6,997 bases of DNA, taken from the NCBI GenBank assembly GCA_021832495.1, contig JAKBKR010000105.1:1-6997 (forward strand). Reading direction: 5' to 3'. Below the pieces are notes generated by a model that made no database searches, had not been told where the DNA came from, and saw only the letters and a list, made by a program, of their open reading frames with translations. Source of the DNA: a bacterium. GTDB lineage: Archaea > Thermoplasmatota > Thermoplasmata > Lutacidiplasmatales > UBA184. Shown here piece by piece: positions 1 to 5,846 of this stretch (the stretch's first letter is position 1; each line of letters starts with the position of its first letter). A program made the translations under genes and the position numbers.

Positions 1-519
1 GATGCCTAGGGACTCCCCTGCGAGGACCATCAATCCCAGCAGAATCGGGCTCGTCGCATTGATGGTCATCGAGACGGTGACCTTGTCGAGCGGGATGTCT
101 TGGAACAGTCGGGAGATGTCCTTGTGGTTCGAGATCGAGACCCCCACCCTCCCGACCTCACCGCGGGCTCGGGGGTGGTCCGGATCGAACCCGATCTGCG
201 TCGGAAGGTCGAACGCTACCGAAAGACCGGTCTGCCCGTCCCCAAGGAGGGTGCGGAAGCGTTGGTTCGTCTCTTCCACAGTGCCGAAGCCCGAGTACTG
301 GCGCATCGTCCACAATCGCCCGCGGTACATGGTGGGCTGGATGCCACGGGTGAAGGGGAACTCGCCTGGGAACCCAAGCCGCTCCAGGTACTGCTGGTCT
401 TCACCGGGGCGCGGCTCTCCCAAGAAGGGATAACGGCCGAAACCCTCCGGGTCCTTGCCCGATTGGGCCTTGACCTCGCGCCGCCATCGCTCGCGGGAAG
501 GGGGCTCCACCGTCGACAT
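1..519 (-). CDS. mcmA: Methylmalonyl-CoA mutase large (catalytic) subunit, N-terminal part, cut by window edge
   Basis: The 173 visible residues match the start of the substrate-binding TIM barrel of adenosylcobalamin-dependent methylmalonyl-CoA mutase, which interconverts (R)-methylmalonyl-CoA and succinyl-CoA in the cytoplasm. Visible family signatures are GFPGEFPFTRGIQPTMYRG (about residues 49-67), WTMRQYSGF (70-78), GQTGLSVAFDLPTQIGFD (95-112) and the SMTINATSPILL segment (150-161). Tyr75 in RQYSGF corresponds, by family position, to the substrate-contacting Tyr of methylmalonyl-CoA mutase, where isobutyryl-CoA mutases carry Phe; this favours the methylmalonyl enzyme. The second diagnostic residue (Arg) lies outside the window. 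The gene follows sucD by 18 bases and is surely co-transcribed with it. I chose ATG at 519; GTG at 522 or 537 is also in frame and no strong Shine-Dalgarno sequence decides between them. Archaea usually encode the B12-binding domain in a separate small gene, which is not seen here. Confidence 0.95.
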   Translation of the reverse strand, partial: MSTVEPPSRERWRREVKAQSGKDPEGFGRYPFLGEPRPGEDQQYLERLGFPGEFPFTRGIQPTMYRGRLWTMRQYSGFGTVEETNQRFRTLLGDGQTGLSVAFDLPTQIGFDPDHPRARGEVGRVGVSISNHKDISRLFQDIPLDKVTVSMTINATSPILLGLMVLAGESLGI

Positions 520-537
520 CACCGGGGGAGACGCCAC

Positions 538-1410
538 TCAGGCCCTTAAAGCCTCTTGAACCAGCCCGGGGATCTCGTAGGGGAATCGGGCGACGCGGAC
601 GCCGGCCTTCGACAGTGCCTGTACCTTGCTCTCGGCGGTCCCTTTGCCCCGCGTGATGATCGCACCGGCGTGACCCATGCGCTTTCCGGGGGGGGCGGAT
701 TGCCCCGCGATGTACGCGACCACAGGCTTCCTCACATGGGCCGTGATGAACGCCGCCGCTTCCTCCTCGGCCACACCGCCGATCTCTCCGACCATGACGA
801 TGGCCTTCGTGGCCGGGTCGGCCTCGAACTTTTCGAGCGCATCCAAGAACGTGGTGCCCGGAACGGGATCTCCCCCGAGACCGATGCACGTGGTCTGCCC
901 TATCTTGTTCTCGGAGAGGCTGTTCACGATCTCATAGGTCAACGTACCGCTCCGGCTCACCACCCCGACGTTCCCGGGATGGAAGATAACGTTGGGAAGT
1001 ATTCCCACCTTGGCTCCGCCCGGGGTCGCAATGCCTGGACAGTTCGGCCCGATGATACGGGTCCCCTTTTCCTTGGCATAGTAGAGCATGTCCAGCATGT
1101 CGTGGAACGGGATGTGCTCCGTGATGATCACGGCGAGCGGGATCCCGGCATCGGCCACTTCGAACAGGGCGTCCTTGGCGTACGGAGCTGGCACAAAGAG
1201 GCACGCAGCGTTGGGGTGGGTCTTTTCTACCGCTTCCTCCACGTTGGCGAACACCGGGACTCCCTCGACCTCGGGTACCCCGGAACGCATCGAGGTTCCG
1301 GCTACCACCTGGGTCCCGAAGGCTTTCATTCCGCGGGTGTGGATAGTACCCTGGTGTCCCGTAATGCCGAGGACGAGCACCCGGGTAGACGCATCGACAA
1401 GGACGCTCAT
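538..1410 (-). CDS. sucD: Succinyl-CoA synthetase (succinate-CoA ligase), alpha subunit
   Basis: A 290-residue cytoplasmic protein of normal family length. With SucC it catalyses reversible succinyl-CoA + NDP + Pi to succinate + CoA + NTP. The N-terminal CoA-binding Rossmann domain shows VLVLGITGHQG (residues 11-21) and IIGPNCPGI (119-127). The ligase domain carries the phosphorylated active-site histidine His247 in GKRMGHAGAII (242-252), followed by GKGTAES. VSRSGTLTYE (151-160) is also typical. An in-frame ATG lies further upstream inside sucC, but the start at 1410 overlaps the sucC stop as ATGA, has a GGAGGT sequence six bases upstream and gives the family N-terminus. Its stop lies 18 bases before the mutase start. 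Both substrate and operon position point to conversion of mutase-derived succinyl-CoA. Nothing is missing or broken. Confidence 0.98.
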   Translation of the reverse strand: MSVLVDASTRVLVLGITGHQGTIHTRGMKAFGTQVVAGTSMRSGVPEVEGVPVFANVEEAVEKTHPNAACLFVPAPYAKDALFEVADAGIPLAVIITEHIPFHDMLDMLYYAKEKGTRIIGPNCPGIATPGGAKVGILPNVIFHPGNVGVVSRSGTLTYEIVNSLSENKIGQTTCIGLGGDPVPGTTFLDALEKFEADPATKAIVMVGEIGGVAEEEAAAFITAHVRKPVVAYIAGQSAPPGKRMGHAGAIITRGKGTAESKVQALSKAGVRVARFPYEIPGLVQEALRA

Positions 1411-2528
1411 GGTTTGACCTCCATGGCAACCACCTGGCGTACCGCCTCGGCAAGGTCGGAGTACGAACCGATCCCGATACCGTTCAGGATCTCCTTGCCT
1501 TCCCGCTCGTTGTTCCCCCGGATCCGGGTGATGATGCCGAAGTTGGGGGGGTTCCGCTTGATCTCGCTCACGAGCCCGTTCGCCACGGTGTCGCACCGGG
1601 TCACGCCACCGAAAATATTGATGAAGACGACCTTGGGCTTCGCCTCGCTCATGAGGAGGAAGGCTTCCGCGACCTTCTTCGGGTCGTCGGTCCCGCCCAG
1701 GTCGAGGAAGACGCCCGGCTTGCCCCCGTTCTCCAAGAGTACGTCTAGGGTGGCCATCGTGAGCCCCGCCCCGTTGGCGATGACGCCGACGTCCCCTCCC
1801 ATCTCGACAAAGGCGATCCCCTTCTCGTGGGCCTTCTCCTCGAGGTCCGTGAGATCTCCTTGGAGGTGCTCGTACTGGGGGTGGCGAAAGACCGCATCAT
1901 CCTCGATGATGACCTTCGAATCGAGGGCCACGAGGTGGCCCGCACTGACCACGAGCGGATTGATCTCGACCAGCTCGGCATCCTCGCCCTGGAATATCTT
2001 CCAGAGCATGTCGATGATGAAGGCCACTTCTTTGGCGGCATCCCCCGATAGTCCGAGGAGCTTCGCTACTTGCCGCTTCTGGTAATCGAGGACCCCCGCA
2101 AAAGGATGGATCCAAAGCTTGAATATCTTCTCGTCGGGAACGTTCTCGATCTCGACACCCCCCTCGGCGCTCCCCATGAGGATCGGCAACCGCTTCGAGC
2201 GATCGAGGGTGAGGGAGAGATAGATCTCGCGGTCGATGGGAAGTTTCTGCTCGATCAAGACTTCCTTGACCGTCTCATCCTTGAAGCGCGAGCCGAGGAT
2301 CTCTTCTGCGGCCTTCCGTGCCTCCTCCGGCGTCGAGGCGAACCGCAGGGCGCCCCCCTTGCCCCGTCCACCCACGCGGACTTGGGCTTTGATTACGCAG
2401 GGTAGACTGACATGGCTCCCCAGTACCTTGACGACATCGTCCCCCGAGCGGGCAACGGCTCCCTTCGGGAGGGGGATGCCATAATTACGGAATATCTCCT
2501 TACCTTGCCATTCCAACAGCTTGACCAT
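1407..2528 (-). CDS. sucC: Succinyl-CoA synthetase (succinate-CoA ligase), beta subunit
   Basis: A 373-residue beta subunit, close to the usual length. The N-terminal ATP-grasp domain (about 1-230) binds nucleotide and Mg2+. Visible signatures are the glycine-rich KAQVRVGGRGKGGALRF (48-63) and EINPLVV (188-194) followed by LVALDSKVIIEDDA (199-212). The C-terminal ligase domain contains GGDVGVIANGAGLTMATLD (244-262), GGKPGVFLDLGG (268-279) and INIFGGVTRCD (303-313), which supplies contacts to the phosphohistidine site of SucD. It is the promoter-proximal gene of sucC-sucD-mcmA. The ATG at 2528 is supported by the MVKLLEWQGKEIF N-terminus and by a TATA-like box centred about 25 bases upstream, which leaves essentially no leader. 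Nucleotide preference (ATP or GTP) cannot be read reliably by eye. Confidence 0.98.
   Translation of the reverse strand: MVKLLEWQGKEIFRNYGIPLPKGAVARSGDDVVKVLGSHVSLPCVIKAQVRVGGRGKGGALRFASTPEEARKAAEEILGSRFKDETVKEVLIEQKLPIDREIYLSLTLDRSKRLPILMGSAEGGVEIENVPDEKIFKLWIHPFAGVLDYQKRQVAKLLGLSGDAAKEVAFIIDMLWKIFQGEDAELVEINPLVVSAGHLVALDSKVIIEDDAVFRHPQYEHLQGDLTDLEEKAHEKGIAFVEMGGDVGVIANGAGLTMATLDVLLENGGKPGVFLDLGGTDDPKKVAEAFLLMSEAKPKVVFINIFGGVTRCDTVANGLVSEIKRNPPNFGIITRIRGNNEREGKEILNGIGIGSYSDLAEAVRQVVAMEVKP
1417..1422 (-). promoter_or_regulatory. Ribosome binding site of sucD inside the sucC 3' end
   Basis: On the minus strand GGAGGT lies six bases before the sucD ATG at 1410, complementary to the CCUCC end of archaeal 16S rRNA. 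It settles the sucD start and shows that this internal operon gene uses Shine-Dalgarno initiation, whereas the first gene, sucC, appears leaderless. Confidence 0.85.
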
Positions 2529-2549
2529 GCGGCCCGGATTCCCCGATGC

Positions 2550-2557
2550 TTTTTAAT
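2550..2557 (-). promoter_or_regulatory. TATA box for the sucC-sucD-mcmA operon
   Basis: The minus strand reads ATTAAAAA, centred about 25 bases upstream of the sucC ATG at 2528, in otherwise very GC-rich sequence. This spacing places transcription start at or next to the ATG, so the mRNA should be leaderless. Confidence 0.65.
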
Positions 2558-2577
2558 GGTGGCGGGGAGCGGGGCGA

Positions 2578-2607
2578 CCCCCGGGTGAGCGTATGCGCAC
2601 CCGAGGG
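2578..2607. other. Imperfect inverted repeat between the peptidase gene and the sucC promoter
   Basis: CGGGTG (2582-2587) pairs with CACCCG (2598-2603). Outer CCC (2578-2580) pairs with GGG (2605-2607), and inner GC (2589-2590) pairs with GC (2595-2596), with mismatches between the blocks. It sits after the peptidase stop and just upstream of the sucC TATA box. It could be a 3'-end structure of the peptidase mRNA or an operator of the suc operon. There is no following T-run on the minus strand, so a classical terminator is not supported. Confidence 0.35.
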
Positions 2608-2625
2608 CTTTGGTTTTAGTGCGGT

Positions 2626-3486
2626 TCAGCTGTGTTCCCAGGTGTTGGAGAAGGACTCTCCTCCGGAAGACAGGCTGCTCGTGGAAGCCTTGACCACGTT
2701 CGAAGATGTGGTCATGGTCATTTGGGCGTTCTCCCAAGCGGCATCGTTGATCGGACCCGTCACGGTCCCGAGCGTTGCGGTGCATCCTGAGAATGTCACT
2801 GTCCCAAAGTCCGCCAGGGGTAGCACGCTGCCGCCTGAGGGGGCTTCGGTGACCCACTCTGCGCTCGATCTCACGGCCTTCTTGGAGATCTGCGTTGTTG
2901 AGTAGGACTGACCGTTCGAAAGGTCTTGGATGGTAAGCACGAACTTCCCAGAACCGATGAAGTGCACGGACGCCTGGATCGTGTTCCCTGGAGTAATGGA
3001 GAGGGCAAGGTTCACCGGGAGTTTCGGGTACATCTCGTACCAGGCGTAGTAGGTAGCGACCCCGGAACTGCAGTCGGAATCTGTGCCGATCTGCTCGACG
3101 GTGCTGCTCGAGTATCCGTCGATACCGACCCAAAAGGCCGAGTACGAGGTTTCACCCGCGGCGCAGCTCACCGAAGGCTGCACCCAGGAACCTTGGACGG
3201 CATTCACAACACCAGAAGCAGGAGCGTTGAGGCAGGTCTGGACAGCGTATCCCGCCCAGTTCGTGCTGGTGACCTGGGTCGTCGTTCCACCGGTACAGGA
3301 TCCGCCACCACCTCCTCCGGGCTTCCCGTGGCCGGCATGGGTGAAGGAAATGCTGGTAGCGGCTTGGGCCGTGCTGACACCGGTCAGTAGCAACAGGGGC
3401 AGCAGGAATGTGGTCAGGATAAGAACCCCGGTCGCTTTCTTCGTGGTCGATTCGCTCGTCCTCATTGGGTACGCTCGGTCGCTCAT
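2626..3486 (-). CDS. Secreted glutamic peptidase of family G1 (eqolisin)
   Basis: A 286-residue extracellular endopeptidase, probably active at acid pH as eqolisins are. A basic N-terminus (Lys16-Lys17), a hydrophobic core (about 20-36) and a STAQA|A-like cleavage site near 42-43 form a Sec signal peptide. A Gly-rich linker with a six-Gly run (57-62) follows. The catalytic domain (about 74-260) shows NWAGYAV (76-82), GSWVQPSVSC (99-108), SAFWVGIDG (116-124), VEQIGTD (130-136) and YYAWYEMYP (146-154). SAEWVTEAP (208-216) and LADFGTVTF (224-232) follow. Gln132 and Glu210 match the catalytic Gln/Glu pair of the family. Their spacing (78) is near that of scytalidoglutamic peptidase. Five Cys residues lie after the signal peptide. 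The start could instead be Met8 (3465): one TATA candidate fits each. It is transcribed separately from sucC, with a 97-base gap. Eqolisins were first described in fungi, so an archaeal copy is notable. Substrate is unknown. Confidence 0.88.
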   Translation of the reverse strand: MSDRAYPMRTSESTTKKATGVLILTTFLLPLLLLTGVSTAQAATSISFTHAGHGKPGGGGGGSCTGGTTTQVTSTNWAGYAVQTCLNAPASGVVNAVQGSWVQPSVSCAAGETSYSAFWVGIDGYSSSTVEQIGTDSDCSSGVATYYAWYEMYPKLPVNLALSITPGNTIQASVHFIGSGKFVLTIQDLSNGQSYSTTQISKKAVRSSAEWVTEAPSGGSVLPLADFGTVTFSGCTATLGTVTGPINDAAWENAQMTMTTSSNVVKASTSSLSSGGESFSNTWEHS

Positions 3487-3503
3487 GGTCGAAAGCGAAG
3501 TGG

Positions 3504-3520
3504 TTTAAAGGTTCATAAAC
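3504..3520 (-). promoter_or_regulatory. Promoter region of the G1 peptidase gene (two TATA candidates)
   Basis: Minus-strand CTTTAAAC (around 3504-3509) and GTTTATGAA (3512-3520) are the only A/T-rich stretches here. The second lies about 30 bases upstream of ATG 3486 and would give a near-leaderless transcript. The first is too close to that ATG and fits a start at Met8 (3465) better. Confidence 0.5.
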
Positions 3521-3660
3521 GCATCGGGGGGGGCTGTTCTGTGAGCCTTCTGGACTTCCGTTGAGGGAGGAACGGTAGGGCCGCGACGCGCTCTACGGAG
3601 GATGCCCTCACATCCTTTGTTGAGAAGGGATCCGGACGGGACGGGGTGCCGCGAAAAAGG

Positions 3661-3667
3661 ATAAATA
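3661..3667 (+). promoter_or_regulatory. TATA box for the Sec61-beta gene
   Basis: ATAAATA is centred about 31 bases upstream of the ATG at 3695, predicting a leader of only a few bases. It argues against the in-frame ATG at 3680, which would lie only about 16 bases from the box. Confidence 0.65.
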
Positions 3668-3694
3668 CCGGCGGGTCCCATGGTTTCCCGGACC

Positions 3695-3859
3695 ATGGCA
3701 GAGAAGAAGAACCGGGGATTCAGCTCGGCCGCCGGGCTCATCCAGTATTATGATATGGAGGAGACCAAGGCGCTCAAAGTTCCCCCCGAACTCGTCGTGA
3801 TCATGGGCATTGCTGTCGGCGTGCTCGTCGAGATCATGGCCTGGAAATTCCCCACATGA
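3695..3859 (+). CDS. secG: Preprotein translocase Sec61-beta homologue (archaeal SecG)
   Basis: A 54-residue tail-anchored membrane protein, the small non-essential-type subunit of the SecYE-beta protein-conducting channel. The basic N-terminus MAEKKNRGFSSAAGLIQYYD carries the family pattern of lysines followed by SSAAGL and a Tyr-Tyr. Next comes an acidic linker (MEETKALKVPPE, 21-32), then one membrane helix (about 33-50, LVVIMGIAVGVLVEIMAW). Length and order are those of archaeal Sec61-beta. An in-frame ATG at 3680 exists, but the TATA box position favours 3695. The gene is divergent from the secreted peptidase and upstream of prefoldin beta, which has its own promoter. A Glu (46) inside the predicted helix is a little unusual. 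Confidence 0.9.
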   Translation: MAEKKNRGFSSAAGLIQYYDMEETKALKVPPELVVIMGIAVGVLVEIMAWKFPT

Positions 3860-3921
3860 TCCCTTTCTTTGAGACCTATTGTGGCTCCGGCATTCTCGGA
3901 TCGGGCAGCCGCGGCGAATAG

Positions 3922-3928
3922 TTTAATA
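3922..3928 (+). promoter_or_regulatory. TATA box for prefoldin beta
   Basis: TTTAATA is centred about 28 bases before the ATG at 3953, in a GC-rich background. The expected transcript begins at or within a few bases of the ATG. No Shine-Dalgarno sequence precedes the start, which fits a leaderless mRNA. Confidence 0.65.
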
Positions 3929-3952
3929 CGCGGCTGAACTGGCACCCATCGT

Positions 3953-4336
3953 ATGGCGATCCCGGCCAAGCTCCAGAACGATCTCAAGACGTACCAGCGC
4001 CTCCAGCAGGAACTCGGGGCCGTCTCGCAACAGCGGGCCCAGTTCGAACTCAAGCTCCGGGAGACGAACCGGACGCTCGAGGAGATCCAAGCCCTGGCCG
4101 ATGACACTCCGATGTACCGCACTGTGGGCGGGCTCTTGGTGAAGGCGAAGTCCAAGAAAGACGTCGTGGACCAGCTCACCGACGACAAGGAATCCCTCGA
4201 AGTGCGCATCAAGGCGGTCGAACGTCAGGAGAACCACTTGCGTGAGCGCTACGAGAGCATGCAGAAGGAACTCACCGAAGCGATCCAAGCGGCCGGGTTG
4301 GCCGAGACCGCCACCGCTTCCCGTTCGAAGGATTAG
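3953..4336 (+). CDS. pfdB: Prefoldin beta subunit
   Basis: A 127-residue subunit of the cytosolic alpha2-beta4 chaperone that captures unfolded proteins and hands them to the thermosome. An N-terminal coiled-coil helix (about 3-48, IPAKLQNDLKTYQRLQQEL) leads to the family's central beta-hairpin with MYRTVGGLLVKAKSKKDV (54-71). A second coiled-coil helix follows (about 74-112, ESLEVRIKAVERQENHLRER). The VGGLLVK element is diagnostic for beta-class prefoldins, and the alpha subunit is not in the window. The C-terminal tail (about 113-127) is short and unstructured. The gene is independently promoted, lies 93 bases after secG and ends 18 bases from the convergent stop of the prenyl synthase gene. 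Confidence 0.95.
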   Translation: MAIPAKLQNDLKTYQRLQQELGAVSQQRAQFELKLRETNRTLEEIQALADDTPMYRTVGGLLVKAKSKKDVVDQLTDDKESLEVRIKAVERQENHLRERYESMQKELTEAIQAAGLAETATASRSKD

Positions 4337-4354
4337 ACGTCGGGAAACCCCACC

Positions 4355-5419
4355 CTAGTTGCGCCGGTTGGTGAGCAGAAGTCCGATCTCTTCCATCAGT
4401 GCGCGCGTATCCTTGGGGAGTCCCTTGAGCCGAGAGAGCCCGAGCTCGCGGAAGACCCGTATCCTTTCTTCCGAGTAGTCCAGTGCTCCAGATTCCCGGA
4501 TGACGTCTTGGGCGATCTCAAGGCTCCGGGGGGAGCTCAGGGGGTTTCCCAGGACCTTTTCGAGCGCTGCTCGGCCCGAGGCGTCGGTATGACGCCAGGC
4601 ATGCACGACGAGCAGGGTCCGTTTTCCCTCGAACAGATCATTGGTGGACTTTCCCACGACCCCAACGTCACTCAGGCCGAGCCCGAGGACGTCGTCCCGG
4701 AGCTGGAAGGCGATGCCCAGGGCATCTCCCGCCTTCTGGAGCGTGTCGAGCAACGGCTTTTCGGCGCCGGCCAGGATCGCTCCCATCCGGAGCGGACTGC
4801 TAACGCTGTACACCGCCGACTTTAGCCGATGTATGGTCAGCACATCTTTCTCGGTGACCTTCGCAACCGGGACGGAGCTCAGGTAGATATCAAGCATCTG
4901 GCCGATCGCGGTCTGCCGGGTCATCTCCGAGTACTCCGAAAGGAGCGCTACCTTCCTGCCCTCGGGGACCTTGGGTGCGAGCAGCAGGCGTACCGTCACG
5001 GGTTCCATCATGTCGCCCAGGGTGATGGCCGCGCCTTCCCCGAACTCCACGTCCGCACCCAGCAGATTCGAATCTGTGTGGTACTTGGCCATCTCGAGAT
5101 GCATGGTCGGACCATCCCTCCGGACCTCGGAGTGATCGATCACATCGTCGTGCATGAGCATCCAACTCTGGAAGGTCTCCAAGGCGGCCGCTGCCGGAAG
5201 GGCGACGCGGAGGTCATCGCCCCCCGCGATGTGGTACCCCGCCAACAAGAGCACGGCGCGGAATCGCTTTCCTCCCCGTAGCGTGAACTTCCGGGCGGCA
5301 TCTAGGAATGGCACAAGCCGCGGGCTATCCTTGAGGGCCTTCTTCCGCTCAAGAGCGAGTTGGGTTTGCAGCTCCTTCTCGATCGCCTTCTTGAGCGCGA
5401 GCAACTCCTTCAGTTCCAT
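4355..5419 (-). CDS. idsA: Polyprenyl synthetase, probably geranylgeranyl diphosphate synthase
   Basis: A 354-residue all-helical trans-isoprenyl diphosphate synthase. It condenses isopentenyl diphosphate with allylic diphosphates, supplying the C20 chain of archaeal ether lipids. LRGGKRFRAVLLL (47-59) binds diphosphate. The first Asp-rich motif is HDDVIDHSEVRR (90-101), with Asp91, Asp92 and Asp95. ARM-proximal GDMMEP (135-140), LKSAVYS (199-205) and FQLRDDVLG (238-246) follow, then FEGKRTLLV (263-271). The residue five before the first motif is aromatic (Trp86) and the fourth is not (Met87), which fits archaeal type I GGPP synthases rather than C15 enzymes. The second Asp motif is DDVLG instead of DDxxD, a variant common in the superfamily. 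The ATG at 5419 fits the family N-terminus; the TATA candidate suggests a leader of about 12 bases containing AGGGA. Product length remains an inference. Confidence 0.92.
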   Translation of the reverse strand: MELKELLALKKAIEKELQTQLALERKKALKDSPRLVPFLDAARKFTLRGGKRFRAVLLLAGYHIAGGDDLRVALPAAAALETFQSWMLMHDDVIDHSEVRRDGPTMHLEMAKYHTDSNLLGADVEFGEGAAITLGDMMEPVTVRLLLAPKVPEGRKVALLSEYSEMTRQTAIGQMLDIYLSSVPVAKVTEKDVLTIHRLKSAVYSVSSPLRMGAILAGAEKPLLDTLQKAGDALGIAFQLRDDVLGLGLSDVGVVGKSTNDLFEGKRTLLVVHAWRHTDASGRAALEKVLGNPLSSPRSLEIAQDVIRESGALDYSEERIRVFRELGLSRLKGLPKDTRALMEEIGLLLTNRRN

Positions 5420-5454
5420 CGACGATCCCTACGCGCGCCGCACCCCTTGCCTAC

Positions 5455-5460
5455 ATATAA
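5455..5460 (-). promoter_or_regulatory. TATA box candidate for the prenyl synthase gene
   Basis: Minus-strand TTATATG lies about 38 bases upstream of the ATG at 5419. Transcription would start near 5431, leaving a short leader with AGGGA, a weak Shine-Dalgarno match. This gene would then not be leaderless, unlike most others here. Confidence 0.5.
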
Positions 5461-5538
5461 CAATGGCTCCAGAATCGATAAGGGGTCATGTAAAACGGCT
5501 GATCGAGGCCATTCAGTCCTCCCCGGCCAGTAGTCAGG

Positions 5539-5591
5539 GAATTTTATGATGATGACCGCCACGGTCTGAAATTGAATTTTATGATAATGAC
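5539..5591 (+). repeat. Pair of 18-bp near-identical direct repeats
   Basis: GAATTTTATGATGATGAC (5539-5556) and GAATTTTATGATAATGAC (5574-5591) differ at one position. They start 35 bases apart, with a palindrome between them. They lie about 120-170 bases upstream of the prenyl synthase start. They could be tandem sites for a DNA-binding protein or the remnant of a duplication; I cannot tell which. No third copy was noticed in the window. Confidence 0.85.
5554..5566. repeat. Short palindrome between the direct repeats
   Basis: GACCG-CCA-CGGTC is a 5-bp inverted repeat with a 3-base centre. It overlaps the last bases of the first 18-bp repeat and lies before the second. Its placement suggests an operator-like cluster, but chance cannot be excluded for arms this short. 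Confidence 0.5.
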
Positions 5592-5846
5592 ATTAGGCGA
5601 GAAGATGTTGCCGTCTAGGTCAGTAAACGTTTCCTAATCCATTAGAGATGGGATCCGCGTATGAGTGCGGCTCGTACGCGATGGACCCACCCCGCTTTCG
5701 GATTTCTTCACAGGTAGTAACCGATCGAAGGGGGAGAAGACGACCCGGTGATGGTCCCGGGGGGGTCAATGAAGAGTCACATCCGGAAGTACTCGGAAGA
5801 GGGAAATGGACGACCACGGGCGACCGCCATACCTCCCCGAAACCTG

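Larger units (their letters stand above)
5420..5846. other. Gene-poor, lower-GC stretch upstream of the prenyl synthase gene
   Basis: Between the prenyl synthase start and the glycosyltransferase stop I see no gene I can support. The stretch holds the prenyl synthase promoter, an 18-bp direct repeat pair (5539-5591), a palindrome (5554-5566) and a second small palindrome, CTAAT-CC-ATTAG (5634-5645). It also holds a 28-codon plus-strand ORF (5463-5549, MAPESIRGHVKRLIEAIQSS...). That ORF reads like a protein start but ends abruptly, and a plus-one frame continues open to a TAA at 5635-5637, so it may be a decayed small gene. A minus-strand ORF at 5620-5856 overlaps the glycosyltransferase stop behind a GGAGGTGA-containing stretch but has no recognisable product and mixed third positions. 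Confidence 0.5.

Noticed and set aside
401..889. Minus-strand ORF of 162 codons
   Set aside because: It overlaps the sucD 3' end and mcm start in a different frame, has Arg/Gly-rich shadow composition and no family features.
556..2085. Long plus-strand ORF of 509 codons
   Set aside because: It lies antisense to sucD and sucC, which have clear family motifs on the minus strand. High GC leaves the opposite frames open.
2393..3133. Minus-strand ORF of 246 codons spanning the peptidase and sucC start
   Set aside because: It is out of frame with both real genes and crosses the sucC promoter; its composition is typical of a shadow frame.
3602..3664. 20-codon plus ORF preceded by GGAGG upstream of secG
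   Set aside because: The GGAGG abuts the ATG with no spacing, and the ORF runs into the secG TATA box.
3861..3872. T-rich tract after the secG stop as a terminator
   Set aside because: The T stretch is short and interrupted by C. It is compatible with archaeal termination but too weak to annotate.
5546..5587. Possible C/D box RNA (ATGATGA, then CTGA after 13 bases, then ATGATAA)
   Set aside because: There is no closing D box downstream, no terminal stem, and the would-be guide region is a self-complementary palindrome.
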